From assembly GCA_016779385.1 (NCBI GenBank), contig JADHNT010000019.1, positions 1-34,812 on the forward strand: a stretch of DNA of 34,812 bases, written 5' to 3'. Positions 19,211 through 27,582 of the stretch are shown piece after piece; the first letter of the stretch is position 1, and each line of letters begins with the position of its first letter. Origin of the DNA: Pseudomonadales bacterium. Its GTDB lineage: Bacteria > Pseudomonadota > Gammaproteobacteria > Pseudomonadales > Azotimanducaceae. Made by a program: the position numbers and the translations under genes. A model generated the notes under the pieces. That model ran no database searches. It worked only from the letters and a program-made list of their open reading frames with translations, and was not told the origin of the DNA.

Positions 19211-20661
19211 TCGTCGTAGCCCGGTGGCGCCACGAAGGTGAAGCCCTCGGCTTCCAGCATCTTCGCCATGCCCAACAGTTTTAGGTCGCCGAACTCCGGA
19301 CCGATAATCTGCACCCCAATGGGAAGCCCTTCTCCCACGGCCCCCGTGGGAATGACCGTCGCCGGCAGGTAGCTGTTCACGGCCATGCCCGCCCAAAAAA
19401 GCTGCTCGAAGTAGGGCCGAGGCGTGTTGTCCACCATGAGCACCCGCTGGCCCATGGGGCTATGGTCGTGGGGGAAGGCTGGGGTGGCCATCATAGGCGT
19501 GATGAAGGCGTCGTAGGTTTTGAAGAACTCATGCCAGGCCCAGCGCATGCGCGTCCGCGCTTCATTGGCCATGCCGTAATCCCGGTAGCTGGCCACCTGA
19601 GCCCGGAGCGTTCGAGCCCGTTCGCTTTGATCTGAAGGGTCCAGGGCATCGGCCTGGGCGCGGAGTGCCTGGTAGGCCTCGTCCGGATTGCGAGAGGCCA
19701 TCACGGACCACAGCAAGGTTTGATAGACCTCATGGCCGTCCTTCAGGTTGAAGTCGGGGCGTGCGTCGTAGTCCACCTGCCCCCCCGCAGCTTTGATGGC
19801 GTCGAGCACCGCTTCCACCCGGCGCTGCGTTTCCTGGGAAACGGGCGCGGTTTCGTTATTCACCATGGCCGCCACGCGAAGATCACCGAGGCTTCGGAAG
19901 GCCGGGGGCTGCAGGGCGAGCTGGTACCCCGGCGCGTGGATCTCGTCCGGGCCGGCCTGGGCCAGCAGAAGCGCTTCCAGATCGCCGGCGCTTCGGGCGA
20001 TGGGCCCAATAACCGTGAGATCGGACTGAGCCACAACCCCTGGTGCCGCATGGCCCCGGGGCGGCAGCAGGCCCCAGGTCGGCTTATGGCCGAAGACGCC
20101 GCAGTAGTGGGCCGGGTTGCGAATGGATCCGCCGATATCGGAGCCGTTTTCCACCCCGGCGAGGCCCGCGGCCATGGAGGCGGCGGACCCTCCGGAGGAG
20201 CCCCCGGCGTTACGACCAAGATCCCAAGGGTTATTGGTGGTGCCGTAGATGTCGTTGTAGGACTGAAAGTCGGCGAGATTCAGTGGCACGTTGGTTTTGC
20301 CAAAGAGCGTGACCCCTGCCGCCTTCAGGCGCGTGACGGCCAGGGCATTGGTTTTGGCCACGTTGTCCTTGAGTGCCACGTTGCCCCGGGTGGTGTGCAT
20401 CCCGGCGACATCGAAGCTTTCCTTGATGGTCATGGGGACGCCATGGAAGGGGCCCCAGAAGGTGCCCCGCACCCGAGCCCGGTCCGCCTCCCGGGCCCAC
20501 TCCCGGGCCGACTCCTCGACCATCTGGACCACGGCGTTCAGGTCCGGGTTGAACCGGCTGACCCGACCGAGGTAGTACTCCAGCAGCTCTTCCGCCCCGA
20601 TGTCCCCCTGGCGGACCATCTCCCCCAGGGCAAGGCCGCTCTTAAAGGCTAGCGTTCCCAT
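19207..20661 (-). CDS. Amidase signature family enzyme
   Basis: This 484-residue cytoplasmic enzyme has the amidase signature fold with an intact Ser-cisSer-Lys triad: Lys80 in MTIKESF, Ser155 in the GGSSGG loop and nucleophile Ser179 in SDIGGSIRNPA. The spacing between these residues equals that in characterised members. FKPTWGLLP-like and IGPIARSAGDLE segments follow, and LPIGVQIIGPEFGD lies near the C-terminus. The family hydrolyses amides from simple aliphatic to peptide-like substrates; the substrate here is unknown. ATG 20661 is preceded by GGGAG. It is divergent from the M13 peptidase gene. Confidence 0.92.
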   Translation of the reverse strand: MGTLAFKSGLALGEMVRQGDIGAEELLEYYLGRVSRFNPDLNAVVQMVEESAREWAREADRARVRGTFWGPFHGVPMTIKESFDVAGMHTTRGNVALKDNVAKTNALAVTRLKAAGVTLFGKTNVPLNLADFQSYNDIYGTTNNPWDLGRNAGGSSGGSAASMAAGLAGVENGSDIGGSIRNPAHYCGVFGHKPTWGLLPPRGHAAPGVVAQSDLTVIGPIARSAGDLEALLLAQAGPDEIHAPGYQLALQPPAFRSLGDLRVAAMVNNETAPVSQETQRRVEAVLDAIKAAGGQVDYDARPDFNLKDGHEVYQTLLWSVMASRNPDEAYQALRAQADALDPSDQSERARTLRAQVASYRDYGMANEARTRMRWAWHEFFKTYDAFITPMMATPAFPHDHSPMGQRVLMVDNTPRPYFEQLFWAGMAVNSYLPATVIPTGAVGEGLPIGVQIIGPEFGDLKLLGMAKMLEAEGFTFVAPPGYDD

Positions 20662-20751
20662 TGCTGTGCTCCCTCTCTCCCGAAAGCCTTGAAGCTAGCC
20701 TGCGCGCTCCGCGGTGACAACCGCTGACCAGTCGGAAACGGTCCCCGGACG

Positions 20752-20792
20752 CGGCTTAAGCCGTTGACAGGGGAAGCCGGTTTCGGTCCCAT
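20752..20792 (+). promoter_or_regulatory. Perfect 12-base palindrome abutting a TTGACA box upstream of the M13 peptidase gene
   Basis: CGGCTTAAGCCG (20752-20763) is a perfect inverted repeat and is immediately followed by TTGACA (20764-20769), a consensus -35 hexamer. Seventeen bases on is TCCCAT (20787-20792), a poor -10 (3 of 6). The arrangement looks like a promoter with an operator placed just upstream of its -35 box, in the divergent region between the amidase and M13 genes. Confidence 0.35.
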
Positions 20793-20841
20793 GCCCCCAC
20801 GTCGCCGGGGCGTTCGCCGGCACCCAGCTTGTGAGAATCCC

Positions 20842-22878
20842 ATGCGTAAAATCCTCGCGTCATCTGTCCTGATTGCGGCCCTCGGGGGTTGCGGGGAACC
20901 GCCAGCGCCGGCGGCCTCTGCGCCGACCCTGGGCTCCGGCATCGATCAGGACAATATGGATATGGCCGTTCGCCCCGGCGATGACTTCTTCAGCTACGTC
21001 AACGGTCGCTGGCTGGCGGAGACGGAGATTCCCGCCGATAAGAGCAGCCATGGGGGCTTTGGCATCCTGCGGGATCAGGCCCAGGAGCACGTGCGGGAGA
21101 TCATCGAGGAGGCCGCCATCGGGGGGCATCCGGAGGGGAGCGATGAGCAAAAGATCGGCGATATTTTCGCATCCTATATGGATCTTGAGGGAAGGGAGCA
21201 GCGGGGCGTTGCACCCCTGGCCCCGGAGTTTGCGCGCATCGAGGCGCTGGAAACCCATGCCGGCCTTGGCCCCTACTTCGCCGAGGCCAATCGCCGGGGC
21301 TACGAAGTTCCCGTCAGCGTGGGCCAGGTCGCGGACTTCAAGGATCCCACCCGCTACATGATCTACGGCTGGCAGGCGGGCCTTGGCCTTCCGGAGCGGG
21401 AGTATTACCTGAAGGACGATGCGCGTAGCCAGGACCTGCGGGCCGCCTATGAAACGCACATCGCCAAGATGTTTGAGCTTGCCGGGCTGCCCGATGGTGA
21501 CGCTGCGGCAGCGACGATCTTGGCCCTGGAAACGCGCCTTGCCGAGGCACATATCACCAAGGAAGCCGCCCGGGATTGGCCCACGAACTACAACAAGGTG
21601 CCCGTGGAGTCCCTCGCGGGGGTGATGCCCAACTTCAACTGGGACGGCTACCTGGCTGCTGGCGGTTTGGAAGATCTTGAGGCGCTCGTGCTCATGATGA
21701 CGAGCTACTTCGAGGCCATCGACGATCTGATCGTGGTCACGCCCCTGGAGGACTGGAAAACCTACCTGCGCTGGGTGGTACTCAATACCCGTGCCGACGT
21801 GCTAACTCCGGCGCTTGATGCGCAGAACTTTGAGTTCTACGGCAAAACGCTTCGGGGCACGGAAGCACAGCGGCCCCTTTGGCGCCGCGCCGTGGGCACG
21901 GTGGACCGCACGCTCGGGGAAGTAGTGGGGAAGGCCTACGTGAAGAAGCATTTTCCGCCGGAGGCCAAGGTGCGCATGGAAGCGCTGGTGGGGAATCTGC
22001 TTAAGGCCTATGAGGTTTCCATCAAGGACCTGGACTGGATGTCCGAAACCACCAAGACGGAAGCGCTGAAAAAGCTGTCGAAGTTCACTACGAAGATTGG
22101 CTATCCGGACCAGTGGCGGGATTACTCCGCGCTGCGCATCGCCGCCGATGACCTCTTTGGGAATATGGAACGGGCTGCCATGGCGGAGTATGAGCGGCAG
22201 CTGGCGCGCCAGGGGGGACCGGTGGATCGCTCCGAGTGGGGCATGAACCCGCAAACGGTGAACGCCTACTACATGCCGCCCCTTAACGAGATCGTTTTCC
22301 CCGCGGCGATTCTTCAGCCGCCCTTCTTCGACCTGAACGCTGATGACGCGGTGAACTACGGCGCCATCGGCGCGGTGATCGGCCATGAAATTGGCCACGG
22401 CTTTGATGACAAAGGGTCGACCTTTGATGGCGATGGGGTCATGCGCAACTGGTGGACCGCTGAGGATCGGGCCGAATTCGAGAGCCGAACAGGGCAGCTG
22501 GTGGCCCAGTACAACAGCTACCAGCCTTTTGACGATCTGTCCGTCAATGGCGAGTTCACCCTGGGGGAGAACATCGGCGATTTAGGCGGCATCACTATTG
22601 GCCTTCTGGCCTACCAACTGTCCCTCGACGGCGCGACACCCCCGGTTATCGATGGTTTCACCGGGCTCCAGCGCGTGTTCCTGGGCTATGGCCAGATCTG
22701 GCGGAATAAGTATCGTCCCGAGGCGCTTCGGGAGCGGATCATGACCGATCCCCATTCCCCTTCGAAGTATCGGTCCAACGGCGCCGTACGGAACGTGCCC
22801 GAGTTCTACGAGGCCTTCGCCGTGACGCCGGAGGATGCCCTTTACCTGCCGCCGGAAGCCCGGGTAAAAATCTGGTAG
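20842..22878 (+). CDS. M13-family (neprilysin-like) zinc metallopeptidase lipoprotein
   Basis: This 678-residue protein has a lipoprotein signal (LIAALGGC, Cys17) followed by a full M13 peptidase: an N-terminal helical domain that opens with NMDMAVRPGDDFFSYVNGRWL (about 32-52), then the catalytic domain. The substrate-binding NAYYMPPLNEIVFPAAILQ precedes the zinc site HEIGH (His515, Glu516, His519) and the third ligand Glu576 in GENIGDLGG. The HxxR-type C-terminal arginine region (DPHSPSKYRSNGAVRN) is present. Bacterial relatives are periplasmic oligopeptidases. I start at ATG 20842 because the signal peptide begins there; the frame is open from 20764. A weak GTGAG precedes the start. The gene ends at a strong terminator. 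Confidence 0.93.
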   Translation: MRKILASSVLIAALGGCGEPPAPAASAPTLGSGIDQDNMDMAVRPGDDFFSYVNGRWLAETEIPADKSSHGGFGILRDQAQEHVREIIEEAAIGGHPEGSDEQKIGDIFASYMDLEGREQRGVAPLAPEFARIEALETHAGLGPYFAEANRRGYEVPVSVGQVADFKDPTRYMIYGWQAGLGLPEREYYLKDDARSQDLRAAYETHIAKMFELAGLPDGDAAAATILALETRLAEAHITKEAARDWPTNYNKVPVESLAGVMPNFNWDGYLAAGGLEDLEALVLMMTSYFEAIDDLIVVTPLEDWKTYLRWVVLNTRADVLTPALDAQNFEFYGKTLRGTEAQRPLWRRAVGTVDRTLGEVVGKAYVKKHFPPEAKVRMEALVGNLLKAYEVSIKDLDWMSETTKTEALKKLSKFTTKIGYPDQWRDYSALRIAADDLFGNMERAAMAEYERQLARQGGPVDRSEWGMNPQTVNAYYMPPLNEIVFPAAILQPPFFDLNADDAVNYGAIGAVIGHEIGHGFDDKGSTFDGDGVMRNWWTAEDRAEFESRTGQLVAQYNSYQPFDDLSVNGEFTLGENIGDLGGITIGLLAYQLSLDGATPPVIDGFTGLQRVFLGYGQIWRNKYRPEALRERIMTDPHSPSKYRSNGAVRNVPEFYEAFAVTPEDALYLPPEARVKIW

Positions 22879-22914
22879 ACACAAAAAAGCCCGCGAAAGC
22901 GGGCTTTTTTGTGT
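22879..22914. terminator. Bidirectional Rho-independent terminator
   Basis: A perfect 16-base inverted repeat (22879-22894 and 22899-22914) with a GAAA tetraloop has a GCCCGC/GCGGGC core flanked by six A on the left and six T on the right, so it works as a U-tract in either direction. It sits between the converging M13 peptidase and acyl-CoA dehydrogenase genes. Confidence 0.96.
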
Positions 22915-22931
22915 GGGGTTGGGAAAGGGCT

Positions 22932-24152
22932 CTAGCCCTTCCCCCCCTGGGGGACTTCCGTGAAGGGAATGGATTTGTCCACGCGGACATCGCCGGGCAG
23001 GCCCAATACCCGCTCGGCGATGATGTTGCGGAGGATCTCATCCGTGCCCCCGGCGATGCGGAGCCCCGGGGCGCTCAGCCAAGCGCCGTAGAAGCTATCG
23101 TCCTGGCCGTCCTGGTCCACTAGGATGCCGCCCATGTCCATGAGGTCCATGCCGTAGCTGCCAATGCCCTGGAGCTTGTTGGCGGAGACGATCTTGGTGA
23201 TGGAGTTCTCGGGCCCCGGGGTCTCCCCCCGAGACATGGCCGACTGCACCCGTAGCTTTGTGAAGTGGAGCCCGGACTGTTCGCAGTGCCAGGTGGCGAT
23301 GCGATCTCGGACGGCCTTGTTTTCCAGGGCGGGGCGGTCGTCAACTTCCAGCGTTTGCGCCAGGGCAAGCATTTCCTTGGCGTCCGGGCCGCTGGCGGAA
23401 CCCACGGCGAGGCGCTCGTTCATGAGCGTCACGATGGAGACCTTCCAGCCGTCCCCCACGGCGCCCAGGCGGTGGTTGTCTTTGATGCGTACGTCCGTGA
23501 AGTAAACCTCGTTGAAGCCGGACTTCCCCGAGGCCTGCTTGATCGGCCGAATCTCCACCCCCGGAGCCTTCATGTTCACGATGAACATGGTGAGGCCCTG
23601 GTGCTTGGGCACAGAGGGATCGGTGCGGGTCAGAAGGATGCCGTAATCACAGTACTGGGCGCCGGAGGTCCAGATCTTCTGCCCGTTGATGACCCACTCG
23701 TCTCCGTCCTGTACGGCTCGGGTACGCAGGTTGGCCACGTCCGAGCCCCCCGCGGGTTCGGAGAAGAGCTGGCACCAGATTTCCTCCCCGGAGGCCATCT
23801 TGGGAAGGTAGGCGGCCCGTTGCTCATCTCCCGCAAAGCCCATAACCACCGGGCCGCACATGCCCAGGCCGATGGCAAAGGGCTGGGTCGGCACGTTGTA
23901 GCGCGCCTCTTCCTGATTCCAAATGATCATTTCCATAGGCGTGGCGCCCCGGCCCCCAAAGGCCTTGGGCCAGTTCAGGCAGGCCCAGCCGTTCTCCTGC
24001 TTCAGCTTTTGCCAGGCCTTGGCCCGGGAAAGGAAATCGCTTTCCGATTCCTCAGTCCCGGCGCGGCTGGCGAGGGCCGGCGCGTGCTGCTCAAGAAAGC
24101 TCCGCGCTTCCTGGCGAAAGCGCGCTTCTTCGGTGGTATCTGCAAAATCCAT
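22932..24152 (-). CDS. Acyl-CoA dehydrogenase, catalytic subunit of a likely heteromeric pair
   Basis: This 406-residue acyl-CoA dehydrogenase has all three domains: N-terminal helices, a middle beta domain (LFSEPAGGSDVANLRTRA, about 129-146, and WVINGQKIWTSGAQ), and a C-terminal helical domain ending GGTDEILRNIIAERVLGLP. Glu246 in NERLAVGS occupies the position of the catalytic base in isovaleryl-type dehydrogenases. It oxidises an acyl-CoA to the 2-enoyl-CoA using FAD. It follows a second, shorter dehydrogenase by 23 bases, a tandem arrangement known from alpha2beta2 dehydrogenases of steroid side-chain degradation; the true substrate is unknown. ATG 24152 has an AACGG-type, only modest, ribosome site. 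Confidence 0.9.
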   Translation of the reverse strand: MDFADTTEEARFRQEARSFLEQHAPALASRAGTEESESDFLSRAKAWQKLKQENGWACLNWPKAFGGRGATPMEMIIWNQEEARYNVPTQPFAIGLGMCGPVVMGFAGDEQRAAYLPKMASGEEIWCQLFSEPAGGSDVANLRTRAVQDGDEWVINGQKIWTSGAQYCDYGILLTRTDPSVPKHQGLTMFIVNMKAPGVEIRPIKQASGKSGFNEVYFTDVRIKDNHRLGAVGDGWKVSIVTLMNERLAVGSASGPDAKEMLALAQTLEVDDRPALENKAVRDRIATWHCEQSGLHFTKLRVQSAMSRGETPGPENSITKIVSANKLQGIGSYGMDLMDMGGILVDQDGQDDSFYGAWLSAPGLRIAGGTDEILRNIIAERVLGLPGDVRVDKSIPFTEVPQGGKG

Positions 24153-24175
24153 AGCGGTTCTCCCGTTCAGGCCCG

Positions 24176-25288
24176 TTAGCTGTTGGAATGTTCAAGCTGG
24201 GTAACCAAGCGATCCTTCCACCGCGGCAGGGCGCCGAGGTTCAGGGACAGTAGCTTGGAGCGTCGATAGTAAAGGTGGCAGTCAAACTCCCAGGTAAAGC
24301 CCATGCCGCCGTGGGTCTGGATATTTTCCTTGGAGCACTCGTGGAAGGCCTCCGTCGCCGATACGCGGGCCGTGGCCGCGGCGACGCTGAGCTCCGGCGC
24401 GTCGGTGGAGAGGGCCCAGGCACCGTAGTAGCAGTTGGAGCGCGCCAGCGTGTGGGCGATATACATGTCCGCGAGCTTGTGCTTGATGGCTTGAAAGGAA
24501 GCAATGGGCCGGCCGAAGGCGAAGCGGCCCATGGCGTAATCCCGGGCCATATAGAGCGCGGCCTCGGCACCCCCGACCTGCTCCCAGGCAAAGAGCACGG
24601 CGGCCCGATCGAAGAGCTTCTCCATCTGCTCAAATCCCGCTCCCGGGGTGCCCAGCAGATCCGCCGGTGCGTCCTCAAAGACGATGTCGGCATGGCTGCG
24701 TGTTGGATCGAGGGTCGACACGGCGCTGCGGCTGACCCCAGCGCCGTTTAGATCCACGAGGTAGAAGCTGCTCGCGCTGTCCGAGTCCTTGGCGAGGACA
24801 ATGGCGAAGTCGGCCACGTCACCGTCGGGCACGGGGAGCTTGGTGCCCGAAAGCGCGCCGCCTGAGGCTAGGGTGGCGAGGTTGCGCTGCGTGGGGGCTT
24901 TCGTGCCTTCGGCGACCGCGACCGTGCCGATGATCTCCCCCGCGGCCAGCTTCGGCAGATAGGCCTGCTTCTGGGCTTCGCTGCCGAAGGCCAGGAGGGC
25001 TTCCGTCGCCAGGTAAACGCTGGAGGAGAAGGGCGTCGGCGCCAGCACGCGGCCCAGCTCCTCGGCGATCACGCATAGCTCGAGGTGGCCCAGGCCAATA
25101 CCGCCATAGGCCTCGGGGATGGTGGTGGCGGTCCAGCCCAGTTCCACGATGCCCTTCCAGAGGGCCTCGTCGAAGGGCGCCGCCCCCTCAAGGATGGTGC
25201 GCACGGCTTTGCTATCGCAGCGATCCCGCAGGAAGCTCCGGGCCTGCTCCCGCAATAGATCCTGCTCTTCAGAAAACTCGAAATTCAT
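24176..25288 (-). CDS. Acyl-CoA dehydrogenase-like protein, likely partner subunit
   Basis: This 370-residue protein has the acyl-CoA dehydrogenase fold, starting MNFEFSEEQDLLREQARSFL, with PEAYGGIGLGHLELCVIAEELGR, a middle domain degraded relative to its neighbour (the FSEPxGGSD motif is replaced by VAEGTKAPTQ), GRPIASFQAIKHKLADM (about 259-275) and the C-terminal HGGMGFTWEFDCHLYYRRSK. The position equivalent to catalytic Glu246 of the next gene is Asp228 in FDRAAVLF, and no other catalytic Glu is obvious, so it may be a non-catalytic subunit. ATG 25288 has GGGAGG upstream and a good promoter at 25320-25348. Confidence 0.87.
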   Translation of the reverse strand: MNFEFSEEQDLLREQARSFLRDRCDSKAVRTILEGAAPFDEALWKGIVELGWTATTIPEAYGGIGLGHLELCVIAEELGRVLAPTPFSSSVYLATEALLAFGSEAQKQAYLPKLAAGEIIGTVAVAEGTKAPTQRNLATLASGGALSGTKLPVPDGDVADFAIVLAKDSDSASSFYLVDLNGAGVSRSAVSTLDPTRSHADIVFEDAPADLLGTPGAGFEQMEKLFDRAAVLFAWEQVGGAEAALYMARDYAMGRFAFGRPIASFQAIKHKLADMYIAHTLARSNCYYGAWALSTDAPELSVAAATARVSATEAFHECSKENIQTHGGMGFTWEFDCHLYYRRSKLLSLNLGALPRWKDRLVTQLEHSNS

Positions 25289-25319
25289 CCCCCACCTCCC
25301 AGGTTGTGATGTGACCTTA

Positions 25320-25348
25320 ATTCAAAATGATTAGCTCTCGGGTGTAAA
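25320..25348 (-). promoter_or_regulatory. Candidate sigma-70 promoter for the dehydrogenase pair
   Basis: On the minus strand TTTACA (25348-25343, 5 of 6 match) and TTGAAT (25325-25320, 4 of 6) are separated by exactly 17 bases in an AT-rich patch that stands out in this GC-rich DNA. Transcription would begin about 25 bases before the ATG at 25288, downstream of the membrane-protein gene that precedes it. Confidence 0.45.
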
Positions 25349-25357
25349 TAAAAGGCC

Positions 25358-25684
25358 CTAGGGTTCTCCGCGTCGTGCCTCGCGGCGCCGAAGCATCGCC
25401 TGGCGGAAGCGGCGCCCCAGCAGCGCGCTCAGTCCTAGGGCAGCCCCTAGCGCCAAGGCGGGGTAGAGCAGCCCGGGAATCCAGGATCCCGCGAGGTCGA
25501 TGCGGGCAGCGCTCAGCCCTAGGGTTAGGGTCAGCAGCAGCACGGGGTTGGGCACCATGAGTCCGAGCCCCAGGAGAGCCCCGGCTGCCGCGATGAGACC
25601 GGGCAGATCCGGCGCGCTCAGGGGATCCACGGTCAGTACGCCGAGAAACAGCAGGGCGGCACCCAGGCTCCGGGGAAGAAGCAT
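25358..25684 (-). CDS. Small integral membrane protein of unknown function
   Basis: This 108-residue protein has about three or four hydrophobic segments (about 5-20, 28-42, 46-58 and 67-90) and a strongly basic C-terminal tail (RRFRQAMLRRREARRGEP) that should face the cytoplasm. I do not recognise a family. Its ATG overlaps the stop of the upstream membrane-protein gene by one base (TAATG), so it is probably translated with it. Its TAG stop is embedded in a CCCTAGGG palindrome at 25356-25363. Confidence 0.65.
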   Translation of the reverse strand: MLLPRSLGAALLFLGVLTVDPLSAPDLPGLIAAAGALLGLGLMVPNPVLLLTLTLGLSAARIDLAGSWIPGLLYPALALGAALGLSALLGRRFRQAMLRRREARRGEP

Positions 25685-25941
25685 TAACCGGCCTCCCGCC
25701 GCGCCCTAAGGGCACGGACGATCCCTAAAACGCTCAGGGTGAACCAGGCGATTTCGATCATCATCGACGACAGATTGAAGTTATAGAGCAGGGATACGGT
25801 GATGAGCACGGCGCCCAGGGCGTTGAGCGCGCTATAGCGGAGCGCTTCGGCGCCTAGGCGCCCCGTTTGCAATAGAAAATAGGCGCTGAGCACGGCCAAC
25901 ACGCCTAGGTTTCCTACAAAGTCCGGCCAGCTGTAATCCAT
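25684..25941 (-). CDS. CBU_0592-like small membrane protein
   Basis: This 85-residue protein has three hydrophobic helices with the sequence pattern of the CBU_0592-like family: GVLAVLSAYFLLQTGRL, YSALNALGAVLITVSLLYNFNL and IEIAWFTLSVLGIVRAL. The function of the family is unknown. ATG 25941 lies three bases after the stop of the SDR gene, and its own stop overlaps the next membrane-protein start. It is probably in one transcript with the SDR. Confidence 0.8.
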   Translation of the reverse strand: MDYSWPDFVGNLGVLAVLSAYFLLQTGRLGAEALRYSALNALGAVLITVSLLYNFNLSSMMIEIAWFTLSVLGIVRALRARREAG

Positions 25942-25944
25942 GGC

Positions 25945-26730
25945 TCAGGAAACGATGGGCACGGCGCCGCCGTCGATGCGCAGCAGCTGGCCGTGCAGGA
26001 AGGCGGCGCGGTCGCTGGCCAGGAAGGCCACGAGGTCCGCGACTTCCTCCCGCTCCGCAAGCCGCCCCAGAAGGTTCGGGTACCAGTGGCGCGAAGCATG
26101 GGCCTCCACGCTCGGCCAGTCCGTGGCCAGGCCCGCCTTGGCGGCCCTCGCCGTAAGCATCTCCACCACCTCGTCCGTACGGATAATCCCGGGCGCGACG
26201 AGATTGACCCGAATACCTGTGCCCGCGAGGCTCTGCGCCATGGAAACAGTGAGGGTCGCGAGGGCGCCCTTCGCGGCGTAGTAGTGGGGGTTTTCGGCGG
26301 CGGGCTTGGTGGATCCGATGGTCCCTAAATGGATGATGCGACCCGCTCGGGAGGCTTCTAGCTTGGGCAGCAGCGCGCTGCTCAGGCGCGCCGCTGACAG
26401 AACGTTGACCTCGTACATTTCAAGCCAGGCCGCTTCCTTAAAGGGCGAGAGGGCCCCCCGGGAAGCGCGTCCGTAGTTGTTCACCAGAATATCCAGGGGG
26501 CTGTCCCCCAGGATGGCGAGCAGTTCGGCCACGGCTGCGTCCGAGTCTAAGGCGTTCACCAAGGGCTGGGCGCCGGGGATGCCCTCGCAGGCGGCCTCCG
26601 TGGTGGCGGCCTCGAAGCCGTGAAGCCAGACCTTAACCCCCTCCTGGGCAAGGGCCGCGGCAATGGCGCGCCCTGTACCCCGATGGGCCCCGGTGACCAG
26701 GGCCGTGCGGCCCGCAAGATTCAGTTCCAT
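25945..26730 (-). CDS. Short-chain dehydrogenase/reductase
   Basis: This 261-residue SDR has the Rossmann TGAHRGTG cofactor loop (13-20), NNYG in place of NNAG at about 84-87, the catalytic Tyr150 and Lys154 (YYAAK) with Thr137 or Ser140 as the Ser equivalent, and a C-terminal IDGG. An Ala-rich VNLVAPGIIRTDEV segment follows. It resembles 3-oxoacyl-ACP-reductase-like oxidoreductases and should use NAD(P)H; the substrate is unknown. I use ATG 26730, with GGGGAG just upstream; the frame extends much farther 5' but lacks SDR homology there. It heads a run with two small membrane proteins. Confidence 0.9.
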   Translation of the reverse strand: MELNLAGRTALVTGAHRGTGRAIAAALAQEGVKVWLHGFEAATTEAACEGIPGAQPLVNALDSDAAVAELLAILGDSPLDILVNNYGRASRGALSPFKEAAWLEMYEVNVLSAARLSSALLPKLEASRAGRIIHLGTIGSTKPAAENPHYYAAKGALATLTVSMAQSLAGTGIRVNLVAPGIIRTDEVVEMLTARAAKAGLATDWPSVEAHASRHWYPNLLGRLAEREEVADLVAFLASDRAAFLHGQLLRIDGGAVPIVS

Positions 26731-26796
26731 GCTGTGCTCCCCTTTGCGACGGTGATGCTCGCACAGCCGTCGGGGCGGAAAAAGGCCAGGGCCGGC

Positions 26797-26803
26797 GTAT
26801 ACT
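26797..26803 (+). promoter_or_regulatory. Candidate -10 element upstream of the TSUP permease gene
   Basis: GTATACT (26797-26803) is a near-consensus -10 (TATACT) between the divergent SDR and permease genes, 50 bases before the TTG start at 26854. A -35 match is not evident. It shares the CGTAYAST pattern with elements near 14885 and 28602. Confidence 0.35.
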
Positions 26804-26853
26804 CCGCGCCGCCTGCCCCGGGGTTTTTCGTGTAAGCAGAATCGGTCGTTTTC

Positions 26854-27582
26854 TTGTTTGCCTTGCTGGGCGCCTATGTGCAGGGCGTTACGGGCTTCGC
26901 CATGGGCATGATTATGCTCACGGGCGTCACCGCCCTGGCGCCCGTGTCCCTTTCCGTGACCACGGCCGCGGTCAGCCTCGCCTCCCTGGTCAATATCGTG
27001 CTGTCCCTTCGGGGCCACCTGCGCAGCATTGATGCCCGAGGCTTCCTCATCTTGCTGCTCGGGCAGGTGCCTTTCTTGGCGCTCGGGCTCGCGCTCCTGA
27101 CCTACCTAGATGCGCAGATGCAGGCGCTCTCGGAATTGCTTCTGGGCGTGTTCATCGTCTTTGGCTGCGGCGCTATGATGCTCCGCCCCGTGCCCCGGGA
27201 GACCCGCTCTCCGGGCTGGGGCTTCGCCCTGGCCGGGGCTGGCGGTGGCTTGCTGGCGGGTCTCTTTGCCGCGGCGGGGCCCGTGCTGGGGTGGTTTCTC
27301 TATCGTCAGCCTTGGCCCCACGGGACCATTCGCGCGACGCTGCTGGCGTGTTTCGCCGTATCCACCCTGGTGCGGACCACCCTCGTGGCGTCCGCTGGGG
27401 GGCTGAGCTTAGATGTTCTCCGCTTCGCCGCCATTAGCCTCTTGGCCGTGCTTTTGGCGGCGCTGCTGCTCTGGCGCTGGCCCCCGGCCCTGGAGGAGCA
27501 GCACCTTCGCCGCGGGGCCTTCACTCTGCTTACCCTAAGTGGGCTGGCCATCGTGGTCCGGGCGGCCCCCGCGGTGTTCTAG
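26854..27582 (+). CDS. TSUP (TauE/SafE) family membrane permease
   Basis: This 242-residue polytopic protein has about seven to eight hydrophobic segments and two related halves, each beginning with a GVTGF/GxGGG type loop: AYVQGVTGFAMGMIML near the N-terminus and GAGGGLLAGLFAAAGPVLGWFLY near the middle. This is the layout of the TauE/SafE family of sulfite, sulfonate and organic-anion exporters or importers. The only start is TTG 26854, shortly after an in-frame TAA at 26833, with no Shine-Dalgarno; the first helix would be shortened. Transported substrate is unknown. The TAG stop shares CTAG with the convergent metallo-beta-lactamase-fold gene. Confidence 0.8.
   Translation: MFALLGAYVQGVTGFAMGMIMLTGVTALAPVSLSVTTAAVSLASLVNIVLSLRGHLRSIDARGFLILLLGQVPFLALGLALLTYLDAQMQALSELLLGVFIVFGCGAMMLRPVPRETRSPGWGFALAGAGGGLLAGLFAAAGPVLGWFLYRQPWPHGTIRATLLACFAVSTLVRTTLVASAGGLSLDVLRFAAISLLAVLLAALLLWRWPPALEEQHLRRGAFTLLTLSGLAIVVRAAPAVF

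Noticed and set aside
19720-20652. Plus-strand frame of 310 codons opposite the amidase
   Set aside because: The amidase triad on the other strand is intact, so this is a shadow frame.
23265-24179. Plus-strand frame of 304 codons opposite the first acyl-CoA dehydrogenase
   Set aside because: Antisense to conserved dehydrogenase motifs and without a known domain.
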